Source: Earliella scabrosa (taxonomy: Eukaryota; Basidiomycota; Agaricomycetes; Polyporales; Polyporaceae). From it: a stretch of 64,000 bases of DNA. The stretch covers positions 930,001 to 994,000 of the forward strand of contig JABYQQ010000002.1 in assembly GCA_022605405.1 (NCBI GenBank), given 5' to 3'. The notes beneath the pieces were generated by a model, which worked only from the letters and a program-made list of their open reading frames with translations, was not told where the DNA came from and did no database searches. The position numbers and the translations under genes were made by a program. This document shows positions 1 through 11,892 of this stretch, piece after piece (within the stretch, counting starts at the first letter, position 1; each line of letters begins with the position of its first letter).

Positions 1-349
1 CCTGTGATGGTGGTGGATGGACACTGGAGTCTGGACGAAGTCGTGCTCATGCTTATTCCGGTTGTCGTCGTTCCGCTCGTGGACGTCGACGCCGTCGAGG
101 GTGTGGATGCGCCCGTGGCTGTTGGAAGGCACAGCTCAGTCGGGCGTGTACAGCGCCGAGCGGGACTTATCGCAGGGAATGGACGCGGTCGCGAACGGAC
201 GCATGCTTGTCGCGGGATTCTGCCGCGATGGCGCTGTCGCCTGTCGCCTCTACAAGGAAACAAGGAACTACAGGTTGCTTGTACCCACGTCGTTTGAGTA
301 TATGGAGCTGAGCTCGCCTCAGCGTTTGAAGATGACAGAAGGGATATGA
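1..349 (+). CDS. 3' end of an unrecognised protein gene (5' part outside the window)
   Basis: An open frame runs from the left edge to a TGA at 347-349. The stretch from about 130 to 330 reads like real coding sequence (for example GMDAVANGRMLVAGFCRDGA, followed by RLYKETRNYRLLVPTSF), with balanced residue use and no stop. The first 100 bases are less convincing in this frame, and an exon boundary may lie there. I do not recognise the family with confidence. The gene is tail-to-tail with the WD40 gene on the other strand, whose stop lies at 556. Confidence 0.35.
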
Positions 350-555
350 TCAATTGCTTTTACATGGGTTATTCTCATATCACCAATGCAGTATGCGAAG
401 CTCCACTTCAGATATTGTCGACAACGAATTGGACGATCCGCGGCCGTATAGAACCTCGCCACATGGACTGCACCCCGACCAACAAAATTCGGTGAGCAGA
501 CTCGCCCGTCCACTGCCGTGTTATCAGTCTCTGCTCCTGCTCATGCGCCTGGTGA

Positions 556-1971
556 TCATATTGTACTCACCACCGTCACCACCACGAAAACAATGAGCAC
601 GATCCATAACACCTTGCGGATACTATCCAACAAATGTTCGGTGCCAGCTCCAGTCGCCTCGCTAATGGCTGACTTGTGCGATGTGCCCCCGGGTCGCGCC
701 TTGTGGTCCACGCGCACCCAGATCGACATTGACGGGCGACCGTTCGAGGATGTCGCACAGACTATGGTGGATGTTCTGCCGTCCCAGTGCGCCTACACGC
801 CAGATAAGCGACGTCCGCGTCCTACCGTACACCGCACACCGGTCTACGCACTGCTATGCTTTGGACCGTACCGCAGACGTCGTGTTGCAGGACGTCTATC
901 GGTTGGCCCCCCTTCTTCTCAAAGACGTACACGCGTCCATGATTACTGCCGACGATGACCACTCTGCGCCCTTCGCCGAAGATGACAGGTCGGGGCAATG
1001 AGGTGAGTGAGTCTTCGATCTCGTATGTTGCGATCGTTGCTCCGCTCGACAGTTGATGGAGGCTAAAGCCATCCACACTGCTGATGAGAGCGTGTCCCTT
1101 GCCTTCGTCGATTGTTGCACTCCCACTGCTGCAGGGTCAGCTGAGAGTTGGTCACCAAGGAATGTCAGCCACTCACATCACGTCCGCCAGGGGCTTCGGC
1201 TGGCCGATCACATCACCTGTCTCTCCGTTGACCGTGTACCTATGATCTTCGGTGAGCTGTGTGGCAGGTAGCGGAAATGTCATCTCACATGAAGCCATTG
1301 TGGAGGCTTAGCACCCGTATGTTGTTGTTGTCCTGGTATGACATCGCTCGTGGGATTACTACGAACGAGCTGATTCCAAATATGCCCGTGGTAGTATCTC
1401 CCCCGTCGTAATTAAAGGAGACGATGTTGCAATCCAGCGTACCGACCGCCAGACGGAAGCCATTCTCTTGTCCCCTAGACGCGATGCTGATGATTTCACT
1501 GCCTCCGCGCACTCGGAGCCGGACGCGGTGTTCGAACTTCTGTCAAACGGGTGAGTGTGGTGTGGTCTTTCATCATCCCACGTCACGTACATGCTCGAGA
1601 TTGTCCCAAATGTGTACATATCCGTAAGACGTACCGAACATCAGCAGTTTGAGATTCAACCAGTGCATCGTCGTAACTGCGCCATCGACTTGACGGAAGT
1701 ATTGAGGTGTTTCTCGCAGCTCACCGGTCTCGGTGGCTCGTACTAGCGGCTGCTTCTCGCCTGTGCACGATGAGCGCCCGTCACCAGGAACATGCATCCA
1801 ACACTTACCTCCAAACGCGATGTTACGCCCACAGGGAGATAGGGCGACTGTATAGATTGGCTGATCAACGTCGATGCGACTTGCGCATCGATACTGGGAC
1901 CCGTCCTTGCGATGATCAGAGAGATTCATGCAGAACCTGTGAATGAGGGACAAGTAGGACATGTAGGACAT
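556..1971 (-). CDS. WD40 repeat protein with C-terminal membrane anchor, six exons
   Basis: Likely a beta-propeller scaffold protein tethered to a membrane; the partner is unknown. Six exons in consistent phase can be read: about 1971 (or 1929)-1809, 1760-1591, 1539-1289, 1239-1177, 1128-852 and 792-556, with introns of 48-59 bp. The spliced product is 372 residues from the ATG at 1929, or 386 from 1971. Blade-like motifs include IYTVALSPCGRNIAFGG, LLMFGTSYGYVHIWD, RLAVGTLDCNIVSFNYDG and VVIVGSNHGRVYVFEKKGG. The last exon ends in a hydrophobic helix (VLWIVLIVFVVVTVVST) directly before the stop, as in a family of Agaricomycete WD40 proteins I recall. The acceptor near 1240 was chosen because only it keeps the frame open and gives the expected YTVNGETGDV blade. 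No frameshift is needed, so the gene looks intact. The start is uncertain. Confidence 0.8.
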
Positions 1972-2317
1972 GTTGTCGGTGGGAGGCGTCTCGAGGTAGC
2001 GGGGCTTTGCGGCAACGGGAGAGTGTTTTAACGGGGAATGCTTTTTGTCCTGTGTTCGAGACAACGAACACGCCCCTTTTGTTTTCTCACTCGGAACCTC
2101 TGGGAGCGCGGCTGCACAATCGGGAAGGAATAATAGCCTGTGACCGACGGTGGTAGGCACGTCGGGTATACCCGCATTCCTGGACACGAGAAGGTGGCCA
2201 GGTAGCAAAGTCGCATCAGTTTGGGGTGGGAATCCTTACAAATCACTTCCCGTTTCAATTTCAAGTCGCTGAGTCCATTGTCCATGTTCACCAACCTAGC
2301 AACGCGCCGTGTAGAGT

Positions 2318-3038
2318 ATGCCGGACAAGTTTCCGCTGAAGCTTTACTACTTCGCGCCATGCGAGCTAGTCTTTTCCTGGACCGGAGAGAGCCAAGAAGA
2401 GCAGCGTGCATACAAGAATGTGCAGATACTCCTCGTGGAATCGATCGCAGGACCCGAGACATGTGAGTCCTTTGGGGGTTGTTTTGCCCGAGCACTGACA
2501 CCTGACTAGTGCTCTGCTGCGTACAACAACAACACGATGAGGTGCACACGCTTTTCTTTATGGAGATGAGCCGCGCAGAAAGGCCATCTGTGCGCGAGAT
2601 CGTGAGTAAATTCTCCGATGGATTCGCGGATATTTATCGATTATGCACTGTGGATAGGGAGCCGCAATGTTGAGCATATGTCGCGCGGAAACCGGACTCT
2701 TTCTGTCGTTTCCGTTGGACGAAATCCGGGATGAATTCACGACAACAGTGCAAAACTGGCTTGCGAAGCCTGGTCGCAACGAGTTGGAGCGAGAGGACAG
2801 CATGGAGGGGCCTAAGATAGGCGGTGTAGACGCGCCTGCCGCTCTTACTTTCCTGCTGCGGTGTGCAAGGAGGGTTGAGGAGACCAGAAAGTTCTTAGGC
2901 GTGCAACTCATCTCTGGTACGCCGGCGGATTACGATCTGGGGCTCGACGGCGATGAGGAGACGATGACGTTGGCGTTGGCGGCCAGCGACACCGTGATGG
3001 AGGAGGAGAATGAATGTCCAGCCGTTGCAGGAGGATGA
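2318..3038 (+). CDS. unrecognised 205-residue protein, three exons
   Basis: Exons 2318-2462, 2510-2601 and 2658-3038 join in frame across introns of 47 and 56 bp with clean GTGAGT donors and TAG acceptors. The product begins MPDKFPLKLYYFAPCELVFS, is helical in the middle (SREIGAAMLSICRAE-like region spanning the second junction) and ends with an acidic tail rich in Glu and Asp. No membrane segment, signal peptide or known motif was recognised. It starts about 350 bp from the divergent WD40 gene, so the two may share a promoter region. The splice pattern makes a real gene likely; its function is unknown. Confidence 0.6.
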
Positions 3039-3880
3039 CGGGGAGGAGATGTAGGCAAGCTCATCGTATTCATCGTGTTCGTCCACCGGGCACCGTAGTC
3101 TTCCGTCACGCCTCATGTCGTTAACCTTCATTCCTTGACTGTATTTCATCACATATGATATTGGGTACGCACAGTCGCCAATTACTTTACCCGTTCGGCG
3201 TTCCCTCCCTTTTGCGATCCCATCCTTCTGTTACGGACCAGACCGGTGTTCCCGTTGTCGCGCATAAAAGATCGCGCATAGAAGACCATCCGTCGCGGTT
3301 GTCACCCGTTGGATGAGGCGGGTGGAGACACAGCTGATGAAGGCAATTGCATTCAGGAGCACGTGTGGCGGGCACCGAAGCGGGTTACCCTTGCCAGGAC
3401 CTTCGCTGCTTGAAGAAAGCACAAGAAAGCGATTGCAGCGATTGGGTAACCAGCGAACAGGAGCGTTGAGAAAGCTTGCATAAATTGATAGCAGATTTAT
3501 GTTATGCGTGGATTGAACGCGACACAGGGTTGACTTACCTGTAGAGGCAGAGGCGGAGAAGGCGTTGCGATATCGCTTCCACGCGATCAACGAACAAAAG
3601 GACTGACGAATTCTCTCAGGTGCATTGCAATCTCGCCGGTCTTCCCGCGGAGCTGGTGGGCATAAATTCGTTTCGTGCGACTCGCGTGCAAACCGTCGAC
3701 GCGAAGTCATCGCGAGTCAACGAAAGACGAACGCACCGGCTCCCCTTTATAGAGGTGAGCTCGCGCTGGCGTGGGTCGGCGAGCCAGAGATGAGCTCGTG
3801 CTGGCGGTAGTGTCCGCGAGTTGGGTGCGAGCTCGCGAGATAGGAAGGGCAAGAGAACAGGTCTTGATGTTGGGTCTGGG
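3039..3880. other. no assignable gene; possible minus-strand exon
   Basis: A minus-strand open frame at 3231-3710 contains a plausible donor at its GCCTCTACAG/GTAAGT junction (about 3534), so this may be the 5' end of an unrecognised gene. I see no conserved motif and no confident downstream exon. Confidence 0.2.
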
Positions 3881-3884
3881 AGCG

Positions 3885-4835
3885 AGAGTGCGCGGAGGTG
3901 TAACCTTACTGAACGGGAGGTCGAACGGGTCGCGGTGTTGAGCCTCGGTCGGCGAGCTGGAGGTCAGGTCGTTCTGACGTTGGTCTTCGTCCTCGGGCGG
4001 CGAGCTACAGTGCTCGCGCGGGTGGTGGTCTTGATCTTGGGTCTGCGAGCTAGAGTGCGCGGAGGTGTAAGATTGCAATCGCTGACATTCGGATGCATCT
4101 GTGCGGTGGTCATGAAGTAGAATTCGGTGCGTTGCTTCAAGTCATCCTCGAGTTACGCGGTCCCCGCGGCATGCTTTGTCGCTGTTTGGTCGGACGTCCG
4201 TTTCAGGCATATCTGATAGGATCACGGGCGTGCACGCAAACAGAGACAAATCTTGGACTTGCGCATTCGGATCCGAGTCCTCTGCCAGTGTCCACCGCGA
4301 CCGAGGGTGTCCTCCTTGCACGCCAGCTCTGCCCCGCTGTTCCATCTATCTCCATGTCTCTCTCGCCCACGCACGCTTTCCTCGCACCCCGACGCCGACG
4401 CTCAGCCACGACCTCACGATTCCTCCCGCCGTTCGCTCCCGCCCGCAAACTCAGCCCCTCGAGCTTCACGTCCACTGAGGTTTACACCTCCGCGCACTAC
4501 AGCTCGCAGAACAAGGAGCAAGACCATCACCCGCGCGAGCTCACCTGTCGCTTGCCGCCCGAGGATGAAGACCAACGTCAGAACGACCTGACCTCCAGCT
4601 CGCCGACCGAGGCTCAAAACCACGACCCGCCCGAGCTCCTGTCCACTGAGGTTTACACCTCCGCGCACTACAGCTCGCCGACCGAGAATCAAGACTACCG
4701 CCAGCCCGACCTCACCTCTAACTCGCCGACCGAGGCTCAACACCACGACCCGTTCGACCTCCCGTTCACTGAGGTTAGACCCCCGCGCACTACAGCTCGC
4801 AGACCAAGCGTGCAGACCGCCACCCCTCGAGCTCA
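3885..4835. repeat. imperfect inverted repeat with internal direct repeats
   Basis: The minus strand of about 3890-4075 and the plus strand of about 4480-4835 carry the same sequence at high identity, separated by roughly 400 bp. Shared blocks include GAGGTTTACACCTCCGCGCA and GACCAACGTCAGAACGACCT. The plus arm contains the unit twice (near 4482 and 4650). Both arms are open in the matching frame and read as a Ser/Thr/Glu/Asp-rich peptide (YTSAHYSS, PPEDEDQRQNDLTS). Repeat expansion explains this better than two genes, but a repetitive coding exon cannot be excluded. The arms could form a large hairpin. Confidence 0.7.
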
Positions 4836-4869
4836 GCTTTAGCTCGCAGACCCACGATCAAGACCTACG

Positions 4870-5350
4870 CCTGCACGGCTTCGTGTCCATGAAGGTATGT
4901 CCCCGTTAGTCTTCACGTCCCCGCCCCGGCAACCCACCTCTCAACCGACAGGCTGCGCCCGTGGTCGGCCTTTCTTCTCCTCTTCGCCTCTCGCGAGCTC
5001 GCACCCCGGTGTGCGCTCGTGGCTCTCTCCTATCCCGCAAGCTCGCACCTCGGTGTGCGCTCGCGCTCGCCTTCGATACTGACCCCTCATTTCAGACCAC
5101 GACCCGCCCGAGCTCACGTCCGCGAGGTACGTGCACCGCAGTCTTCACGTCCCGGCCCAGACAACTCACCTCTGAACTGACAGTCTGCGCCCGTGCTACT
5201 CCCTCCCTCCCTTCCCATCCCGCGAGCCCGTAACTCGGTCTGCGAGCGCCTGTACTCGCCTGCGATACTGACCCTTCATTTCAGACCACGACCCGCCCGA
5301 GCTCCCGTCCACTGAGGTTTACACCTCCGCGCACTCTAGCTTCGCAACGC
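4870..5350 (+). repeat. direct repeat units of roughly 190 bp
   Basis: Two blocks recur. GTCTTCACGTCCC with a downstream CTGCGCCCGTG is found near 4910-4965 and 5142-5195. GATACTGACCCYTCATTTCAGACCACGACCCGCCCGAGCTC is found near 5075-5120 and 5262-5307. The second block ends in the same ACACCTCCGCGCACT segment that builds the neighbouring inverted repeat, so both arrays share an origin. The repeated TTTCAG/ACC and GAG/GTACGTG junctions look like splice sites, so the units may be amplified exon-intron pieces. Confidence 0.6.
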
Positions 5351-6193
5351 AGACCCCCACATCAAGCTTGTTCCTGGTGAGCATCGGTGGCCCTTCCCTT
5401 AAGCCCTCCATCCACGAGGTAGACGCGACGGAGGCGGGCCCTCTTAATCACCATAGCAGTATCGTCGAGAGTATGCGCACGATGGTTGATACGCTCTCAC
5501 GCTTTCAATGATGCCCCCTGTAAATATACCTAAGACCATCGTGTAGCAGCAGTTATTGGATAATGAGGATCATCTTACCGCGTGCAGGTCTAACATCACC
5601 ACTAACCCTTGACTAACCCGGTGAAGTATGCTGAGATCCATCCTGTGCTAGTCATCGGTCAACCGATCATCGATCATCGATCAACAGCGAGCGTTGGGCC
5701 TTCGATTCTGGCAGACTGGCCACTGCTCATGCCGTCGTGGGACACACCTTTCATTTGCGTATTCAGGGTGTTGGCGCAATATTCTCAGCCCTGCCTTCGT
5801 CTCGTTGAGATTCACTCACCAGCCACTATTCACGATAATCGTCGAGCCCCTGGGTCCTTTGGAAAAATTGTCGTGCTGCGGCGTTCGGATACACGGATCA
5901 AAATGTCAGGCCAGTCCCCCCCGAAGTTTCCATAAATGAGCCCTACACACCTCCTTTGGGAATATTCCCTGTCAGACTACGAGGCAAGCCCGCACAGTCC
6001 ACCGCTAGCGGCGGTCAACTTGCCTGAAGCGAGAACGGGATCTTCGTTGCGTCGCCGTCTGCAGCTTGTCAGTACTTGCCCTTTGCTCGCGGGGCTCCCT
6101 CATATATCTAGGTCCACTCCCGATGTCTGGGTTTGACCAGCGACCTCGATTCCAAGGTCCTCTCGCTCACCTTGGTTTCTCCACCCTGACACA
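5351..6193. other. intergenic, nothing recognised
   Basis: Open frames at 5609-5939 show no family features. The stretch after 6000 is likely promoter and leader of the gene starting at 6194. Confidence 0.3.
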
Positions 6194-8057
6194 ATGCCCG
6201 TCCAATCGCGCTCGAGCAAGAAGAAAAGAAGGGCCTCACCATCTCCGGAGGTGGGTGGAGGACAGCCCCCAGACACAATGCCCAACGACTCCCAGCTCTC
6301 TGAAGACATTCCTGGCGGGCAGTCGTCGAACCCCTCCCTGAGCAACCAAATCTCCCGCATCTGCGTCGAGTGTGCCCGCGAGGGACTCGGAAACCAGTGC
6401 GTGCGCAAGCGCAAAACCATCAAATGTGTGCGGTGTAACCTGGAGAGCAGAGATTGCTCTTTTCGCCAGGGTAAGCATATGTCCGCTTTGCCCAAGGTGC
6501 TCGTGAGGCTAACTTGCCCCCGCAGACATTGTCGCCAGCATCCACGATCTCCAGTTCCCAGATATGGTGATCAAGATCGGTGCATCGCTAAGCCAGAACC
6601 AAACCATCCAGACTGCGCTGTTGGAGATGATGCACGACATGGATCGGAATATGTCCATCACCCGCGTGGAGGTAGAGCGACTCAACAGGACGGTGAGCCG
6701 TCTCGATGATGATGTGCGTGCTCTAAGGGCCTCCGCCAATAGTAACGTCTCCGCAAACGACGAGGTCATCGCCCAAGACGTCGTTCCTCAGTCGCCTGGG
6801 GCCGCAGAGGATCAACAAACCGGAGATGCAGCGGAAGGGTCCGGTCCCTGCGCTCCCTGGGGCCCCAACAATCCGACAAACGTCGAACGTCGGGCATCCC
6901 CCTCCGGGCAGAATCGACCTTCACCTGCCCCGTCGCAAGGTGTCTCTCTTCATTCCCATCCAACAACATTCTCCCCCGAGGCTTCATCTGGGCGCGCTCT
7001 CCGATCCCCTGACTCACCCCAGGACATCCGGAATCCCCTCTCTGTAGCTAACAGCTCACAGACGCTGTTGTCCCCTTGGGCTCCCCGTTCCCCGTCCGCA
7101 ACTTCTATTCCAGGGTCCACGGCTTTGGTCGTTCCACTCTACCCCGACGCTTTCCAAACTGCGGCTGTCAGCTCCGCCTCTTACCGGGGCATGCCTGTAG
7201 ACCTTGCCCCCGGGTCCCCTCAGACGCAGCTCCCTCCGGGCGCCCGAGAGAACGAGGATGCTTCTGGCAACCACGTGGCAGGTCAGTCCTGTTTCGCGAC
7301 AACCAAAGCAAGCATGCTGACGCGACATTTCACAGAGAGTGCCCAACAGCTCAATGAAGTTGATCTCCAGCAGGGCCAGTCTCATACCCCCGGCGATATC
7401 TCCACCCACGAGGCCCTCGCTCGTACCGAAGAGCTTTTGCTGCACTCACACACCGCGGACGGGCGTCCTATTCCCCCACCAGTCGCTGCGCAGGCTGTCG
7501 CCGCCGCTCGACATGTCATCGACATGTCATGCGGGGAGACGATGTTACCTCACATGGATTCGGGGTTTAGCTGGTTTCAACGCATGACGCCTGGAGGTAT
7601 GAGTCCCTTCTCTTCGCTGGGCCTTTATCATCTCAGTGCCCTCCCTGCAGTCTCTCCAATTCCCCCATTCCCGTCGGCGAACGACTCCACCCCCATGCCA
7701 TTATCCGACGTCTTCATTCCGCAGCCAGGGGCCTCCACGCCTACCTCGTTCTTGCCCCCCGAGTGCCCTTCTGTGTCGCGACCACCCAGGGACGGTTCTT
7801 TCCACTCAGGTCACCTGTCGGTGCCTATCCCATCCATGCGAGATCGACGTCGCCGACGTCCACCTGGCATTAGAACCTCACCTCCGGGGGAACGAGTGTC
7901 CGCCTCAGCACCATCGGGTGAAGGCCTAGCAGTTCCCGGTCCTTCGCGGCCTCGTCACTCTCCGGCCAGAAAGGCCCAGGAGAAGCGTGGGCCAAACCAC
8001 GACGAGCGAGCGGTCAAGAAGCCCCGACTGTCTGGATCGAGGCAGAATGCGAACTGA
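6194..8057 (+). CDS. Zn2Cys6-like cysteine-cluster protein with coiled coil
   Basis: Possible DNA-binding or chromatin protein. Exon 1 (6194-6470) joins exon 2 (from 6526) across a 55-bp intron, and the joined frame runs about 600 codons to the TGA at 8055-8057. Cys57, 60, 69, 78, 81 and 88 give C-x2-C-x8-C-x8-C-x2-C-x6-C, close to the fungal binuclear zinc cluster but with a longer first loop. Basic residues precede it (SSKKKRR). The segment just after the intron is predicted coiled coil (VEVERLNRTVSRLDDDVRAL). The rest is Pro/Ser-rich and disordered, with a basic C terminus. Two further 54-bp GT...AG segments (7281-7334 and 7597-7650 or so) are multiples of three and may be spliced out without changing the frame. 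A gene with a similar cluster lies near 21.7-22.2 kb. Confidence 0.65.
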
Positions 8058-8422
8058 CGGGAAGGAATGACATGCTCGGGCGGATATGCACCGCGGCGAT
8101 CCGTTCGTCCCTCGTTCGTCCGGCTCCGACATCGTCACATCGAGGCTTCAATCGCGCACTTATGATCGTGTAATACATTGTCTACATTGGCAGGAGAAAG
8201 CCAACACCCAGGTGGCTTCCACGCCTATGTCCCCAAAGCGACGCTTAGTCCAACATGGGTCTAGTTAGGATAGCCGTGATTCCATCCGGAGGTAGGGTCT
8301 TGATTTGTGTATGTCAGTGTGAATAAGCATCGGCATGGACGTTGGCAGCGCGTAGCGAGCAAGTCAACGGTGTTCAAAGGAGCTATAGTACACAAGAACA
8401 GGAACAAGGAACGAATCAAGCA

Positions 8423-9200
8423 TCACAACAGGCAGTGTCGGCGTCGCCACACGAGGCGGCCTCCTCCAAGGGAGGGTGTCCGCCGCAGGAGACAACGTCC
8501 TCCAAGGGAGGGGGCGCGTCGGAGCACTCCGTCGTCGGGGTGCCGGGTCTGCTCAGCAAACCGCAAACCGTATGGGATCGGCGAGGCGGGAGGTTTGGTT
8601 CGGAGGTAGTAGATCCCTGTCTTGAGGCCCTTCTCCCATGCCCAGTTCTGGAGTCGCATCTGGCAGGAGTAGTATCAGTCTATGTTCGTAGACCGCGCGG
8701 CAGGGCAGGGGAGCACTGACCAGCAGGGCAGTGTTGGGGGCGTCGATGTAGAGCGACAGGGACTGGCTCTGATCGATGTAGGGGGCACGGTCCGCCGCCA
8801 TATCGACCATCACGAACGGCTCGAGTTCCCAGGCGGTGCGGTATATCTCCTTGAGATCGTCGGGCACATACGGAATTGCCTGCACAGATCCTGAGATTGC
8901 CAGAGATTATGATGGTGCTGGCAAATCTACCGCAGAGGTAAGTGGTCGCGGTCTCGCCGATGGTGCTTGGGATCTCACCAATAGCCCGCCCGCGTTCCAC
9001 GCGCCCATGCCGTTCCAAACTACGCTGTTGATATGCCTCCCTCCTCGCTGCGGCGATATGGGGCGACCCCCCGGGGCTGCCATACAGCGCTCTTGTTCGC
9101 GCGATTCGCAATCCAGTTGCCCCACGCATCTGGCCACTGAAGATCGCCACGATCTCGTTGGCGCGGCTGGTCCCCGCACTGCTGGTGGGGTCCATTTGGC
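8423..9200 (-). pseudogene. RNR1: fragment of ribonucleotide reductase large subunit
   Basis: The intact enzyme reduces ribonucleotides to deoxyribonucleotides in the cytoplasm. Here only the C-terminal part of the catalytic barrel is visible: SVQAIPYVPDDLKEIYRTAWEL and MAADRAPYIDQSQSL, then after a probable 61-bp intron NWAWEKGLKTGIYYLRTK, near the end of the enzyme. The bulk of the roughly 900-residue protein, including the active-site Cys/Glu region, is absent. Weak possible continuation upstream to about 9200 is out of frame. The expected C-terminal redox Cys pair is not clear; an alternative frame ends SCGDADTACCDA. This looks like a truncated duplicate rather than the working gene. Confidence 0.7.
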
Positions 9201-10119
9201 AGCGTTGACGGGCTTCTGGGACGATCGGCCATCCCGCGCACCTGCAATCACATTAGACGCGAGATTTGAGTCGCGAGAGGCATGTGCGCCTCCACGCCCC
9301 TCTGCGATTGTGCGCCTAGGGAAGCATTCTCTTGCAGTCGATGTGGCGTCGAGCGCATGCAGGAGCGATATTGCCTGGCACAGGGTATAGATATGGGAGA
9401 CGCACGATGACGTGACGTGGCCGATGTATCCTCCAGCCGCTGCAATCCGGGCTCTTCTGATTAAGAGATAGGGTCTGTACAAGGCTGCACTCGCACTCAA
9501 ACCAGGTACTCACGAGGATGGGGCCCATGCCCCCTTGCTAACTGGAACCCCGCATGCGGAAGGTGCGCGCCACGGGTGGTGGAACCGCGGTGCGAAAAGG
9601 GAGAACGAGAGGGCGGGCGGCGATAAACGGAAGGTGCAAGTTGCAAGGCGGGGATGTGAGGTGGGTGGGTAGCCTGGGCCCTGGGGTGCAACTTGTCAAA
9701 GCTTGAAGCGGGGGGCGGGGAGAGTTTTCAGTAGAGGAACTCACGACACACAATCCAGGCCATCTGTGGTATACACAGCGCTGGCAGTCGGCGCACAGCC
9801 GGGCTAGTGCGTCGCTGCAGCCGGCGCGGGTGCAGGAAGTGGTTGGTGGTTGGGACAACCTGCTGGCAGCATCCTAATAGCGTCCGCAGGCGTCTACTAA
9901 AACACGCACAAATATCATGGTAAATTTGAAACTTGAACGTGCCTCGGCACCAAGTTCCAACAGTTCGCAGGTGCCATCAGGGTGCCATCACTTATACATC
10001 GACTTTTTGCTCAGTGAGTGAGTGTGCTATAGTCGCTATGATCCAGCTAATCGTTCAACAGGTTCATCTACGATCGCATCGTGAGCTGATAACCATCTCC
10101 CTGCCGCGCCGCTCTTTAC
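9201..10119. other. no firm gene; possible Cys-rich exon on the minus strand
   Basis: A minus-strand frame starting at 9858 reads SCTRAGCSDALARLCADCQR then CVYHRWPGLC, a Cys/His cluster followed by a donor-like GTGAGT. It could be the first exon of a small zinc-binding protein, but no second exon was found. The remainder shows nothing recognisable. Confidence 0.25.
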
Positions 10120-11892
10120 ATGTCTAACCGCAAGTTGGCCAGGGCATCACTGGCGTACGGAATGGCTCGTCAGGGTGCAAAGGATGCGAAGGCCCGACGC
10201 CAGAAAGCTTTTCACAAAGCTCTTGAGGGCTTTACTGGTGCAGCAACTGAAGCCATCCCAGAGTCCTTCCCTCCTGCTGTGCGTGGGTGGGTTCTAGTCG
10301 TGCGCGAACTCGCAGCTAGCTCTGCGCGACTAGAACTCGTTCGCCTGGCCCTCTTTCCAACCGCTCGCGCCGACGCCATAAGCATGCTTGATTTCTTAGT
10401 GCAGAAGCACATGAATGTCAAGGTTCAGGACCCTTGGTCTGCTTTCTTTGCCCACTGTGAGAAGTATGCGGAGATTCTCCCCCTGAGTGTTCGTCAGGCG
10501 GTCACCGATTATAAGATAGTCCGCGATGCATATCAGCGCCAGCAGCGACTTCTTGTGAGACGGTGTCGCCTTGACAATTCGGGAGAGAATGCCGAAGAGC
10601 GCAAGCAGCGCCGCGAGCAGCGCGATGCTTTCCTCCGCGCTCACTGCAAGATTATTCGGGTAAAGAAGGTAGACGAGGCCTACCCGCCCCCGCAGCACTG
10701 GCTGTACGAAAACGCGGAGATTGGAGAGAAGTGGCAAACGTACTGCAAGGACCGTGTTCTGAAGGATAAGCGCGAGGGGTACTTCCCTATGTGCCAGGTT
10801 GATGCCAGCAGGATCCAGCACACCGTGAAGGAGGATGCCAGTGAGCTCCTGGTGGATGCGGATACTGGCGATCTTGTTGCTGTGGTTATCCGATCATGGT
10901 GCGAAGACGCGCGGGTTGTTCGCGCCATTTCGGACTACATTGAAGAGACCCATGCATTGAAGAGAAGTGCGCGGGTGGGTCCTATGCAGACATCGCATGT
11001 CCTCTCGTTCTAAAGAATCGTTAGCTCGACGACCCCGGTCACCTAGGACACACCGGGTTTACCCCAGGATCGCGCAACATCCATGGGGCATGCCACTGGG
11101 CTCGCAATCTCCTTTCCACGAAGCTAGCGAAAGATCCTGCTTTTATCGCCGATCTTCAGTATCGCGAGAGCTCGATCTGCGCTTTCTTCTGGAACATGGC
11201 CCTCAGCACGCTTCCTGCACCTATAATCCAGACATACCAAGCATATCTTTGTCAGCACTTCCTCCCGCGGATGGCGCCAGATGGTACACCCTACACTGTA
11301 CAAGGGTCGTATACTGTCTACCTTCCCCCAGACGACGTCACCGACAAGCGCATGCCCCCATGGTTCAACTTCTCCGCTGTTCCTCTGGCACCACCGTCGG
11401 CATCGTTCACTGTCAACTATGCACGGTGCGGGTCGTATTCTACCTTGTGCACATGTGTGAATCTGACTCTGATCTAGGCGCACACACTTTGAGCACTGTC
11501 CCCATCGGTGGCTCATCTCATGGACGCTAACTAGGACTCGTGGCCCTGCCGCCGGCGGCAACTTCTATCTTCCTCAGTACGGCGTCAAGGTTGAGAGTGC
11601 TGCGAACTCTCTTGTGGCCTGGCAACCGCGTATGTGGCATGGAACGAGTCTCCGCGACTGCGATCCTGCCCACATCATGGAGACCATCCAAGAAGTTGGG
11701 GTTTCATTCGTGACCTCACCACGCCTGGCGACTCGATGGAAGCAGTATGCTGCCTCGAGCTGCAGCGCCGAGGAACTGGCAGCCATGGAGGCAGAGCTCG
11801 GAGATGCCGGTTATGACACAGATGTCGAGGGTGAGGATGTAGAGGATGCTGACCTCGATGAGGGTGAGGAAAAATGGTGGATGCTTGGATGA
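10120..11892 (+). pseudogene. decayed Agaricomycete transposon-associated gene (unknown function)
   Basis: The first 297 codons (10120-11013) are open and strongly coding: a Lys/Arg-rich helical start, then a conserved-looking ELLVDADTGDLVAVVIRSWC segment. Beyond the stop, similarity continues in shifted frames: CAFFWNMALSTLPAPIIQTY near 11180, FNFSAVPLAPPSASFTVNYAR near 11370, and SLVAWQPRMWHGTSLRDCDP near 11620, ending with an acidic tail at 11892. This order matches a large family of unnamed Agaricomycete proteins that I recall as single long frames, so at least two frameshifts or stops separate the pieces. A related copy of the 3' half lies inverted at 27.8-28.5 kb. The first part may still be expressed as a shorter protein. 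Confidence 0.55.

Noticed and set aside
4093..4842. 249-codon plus-strand frame as a gene
   Set aside because: Most of it is the repeat unit that also occurs inverted nearby; no start context or family features. Kept only as repeat.
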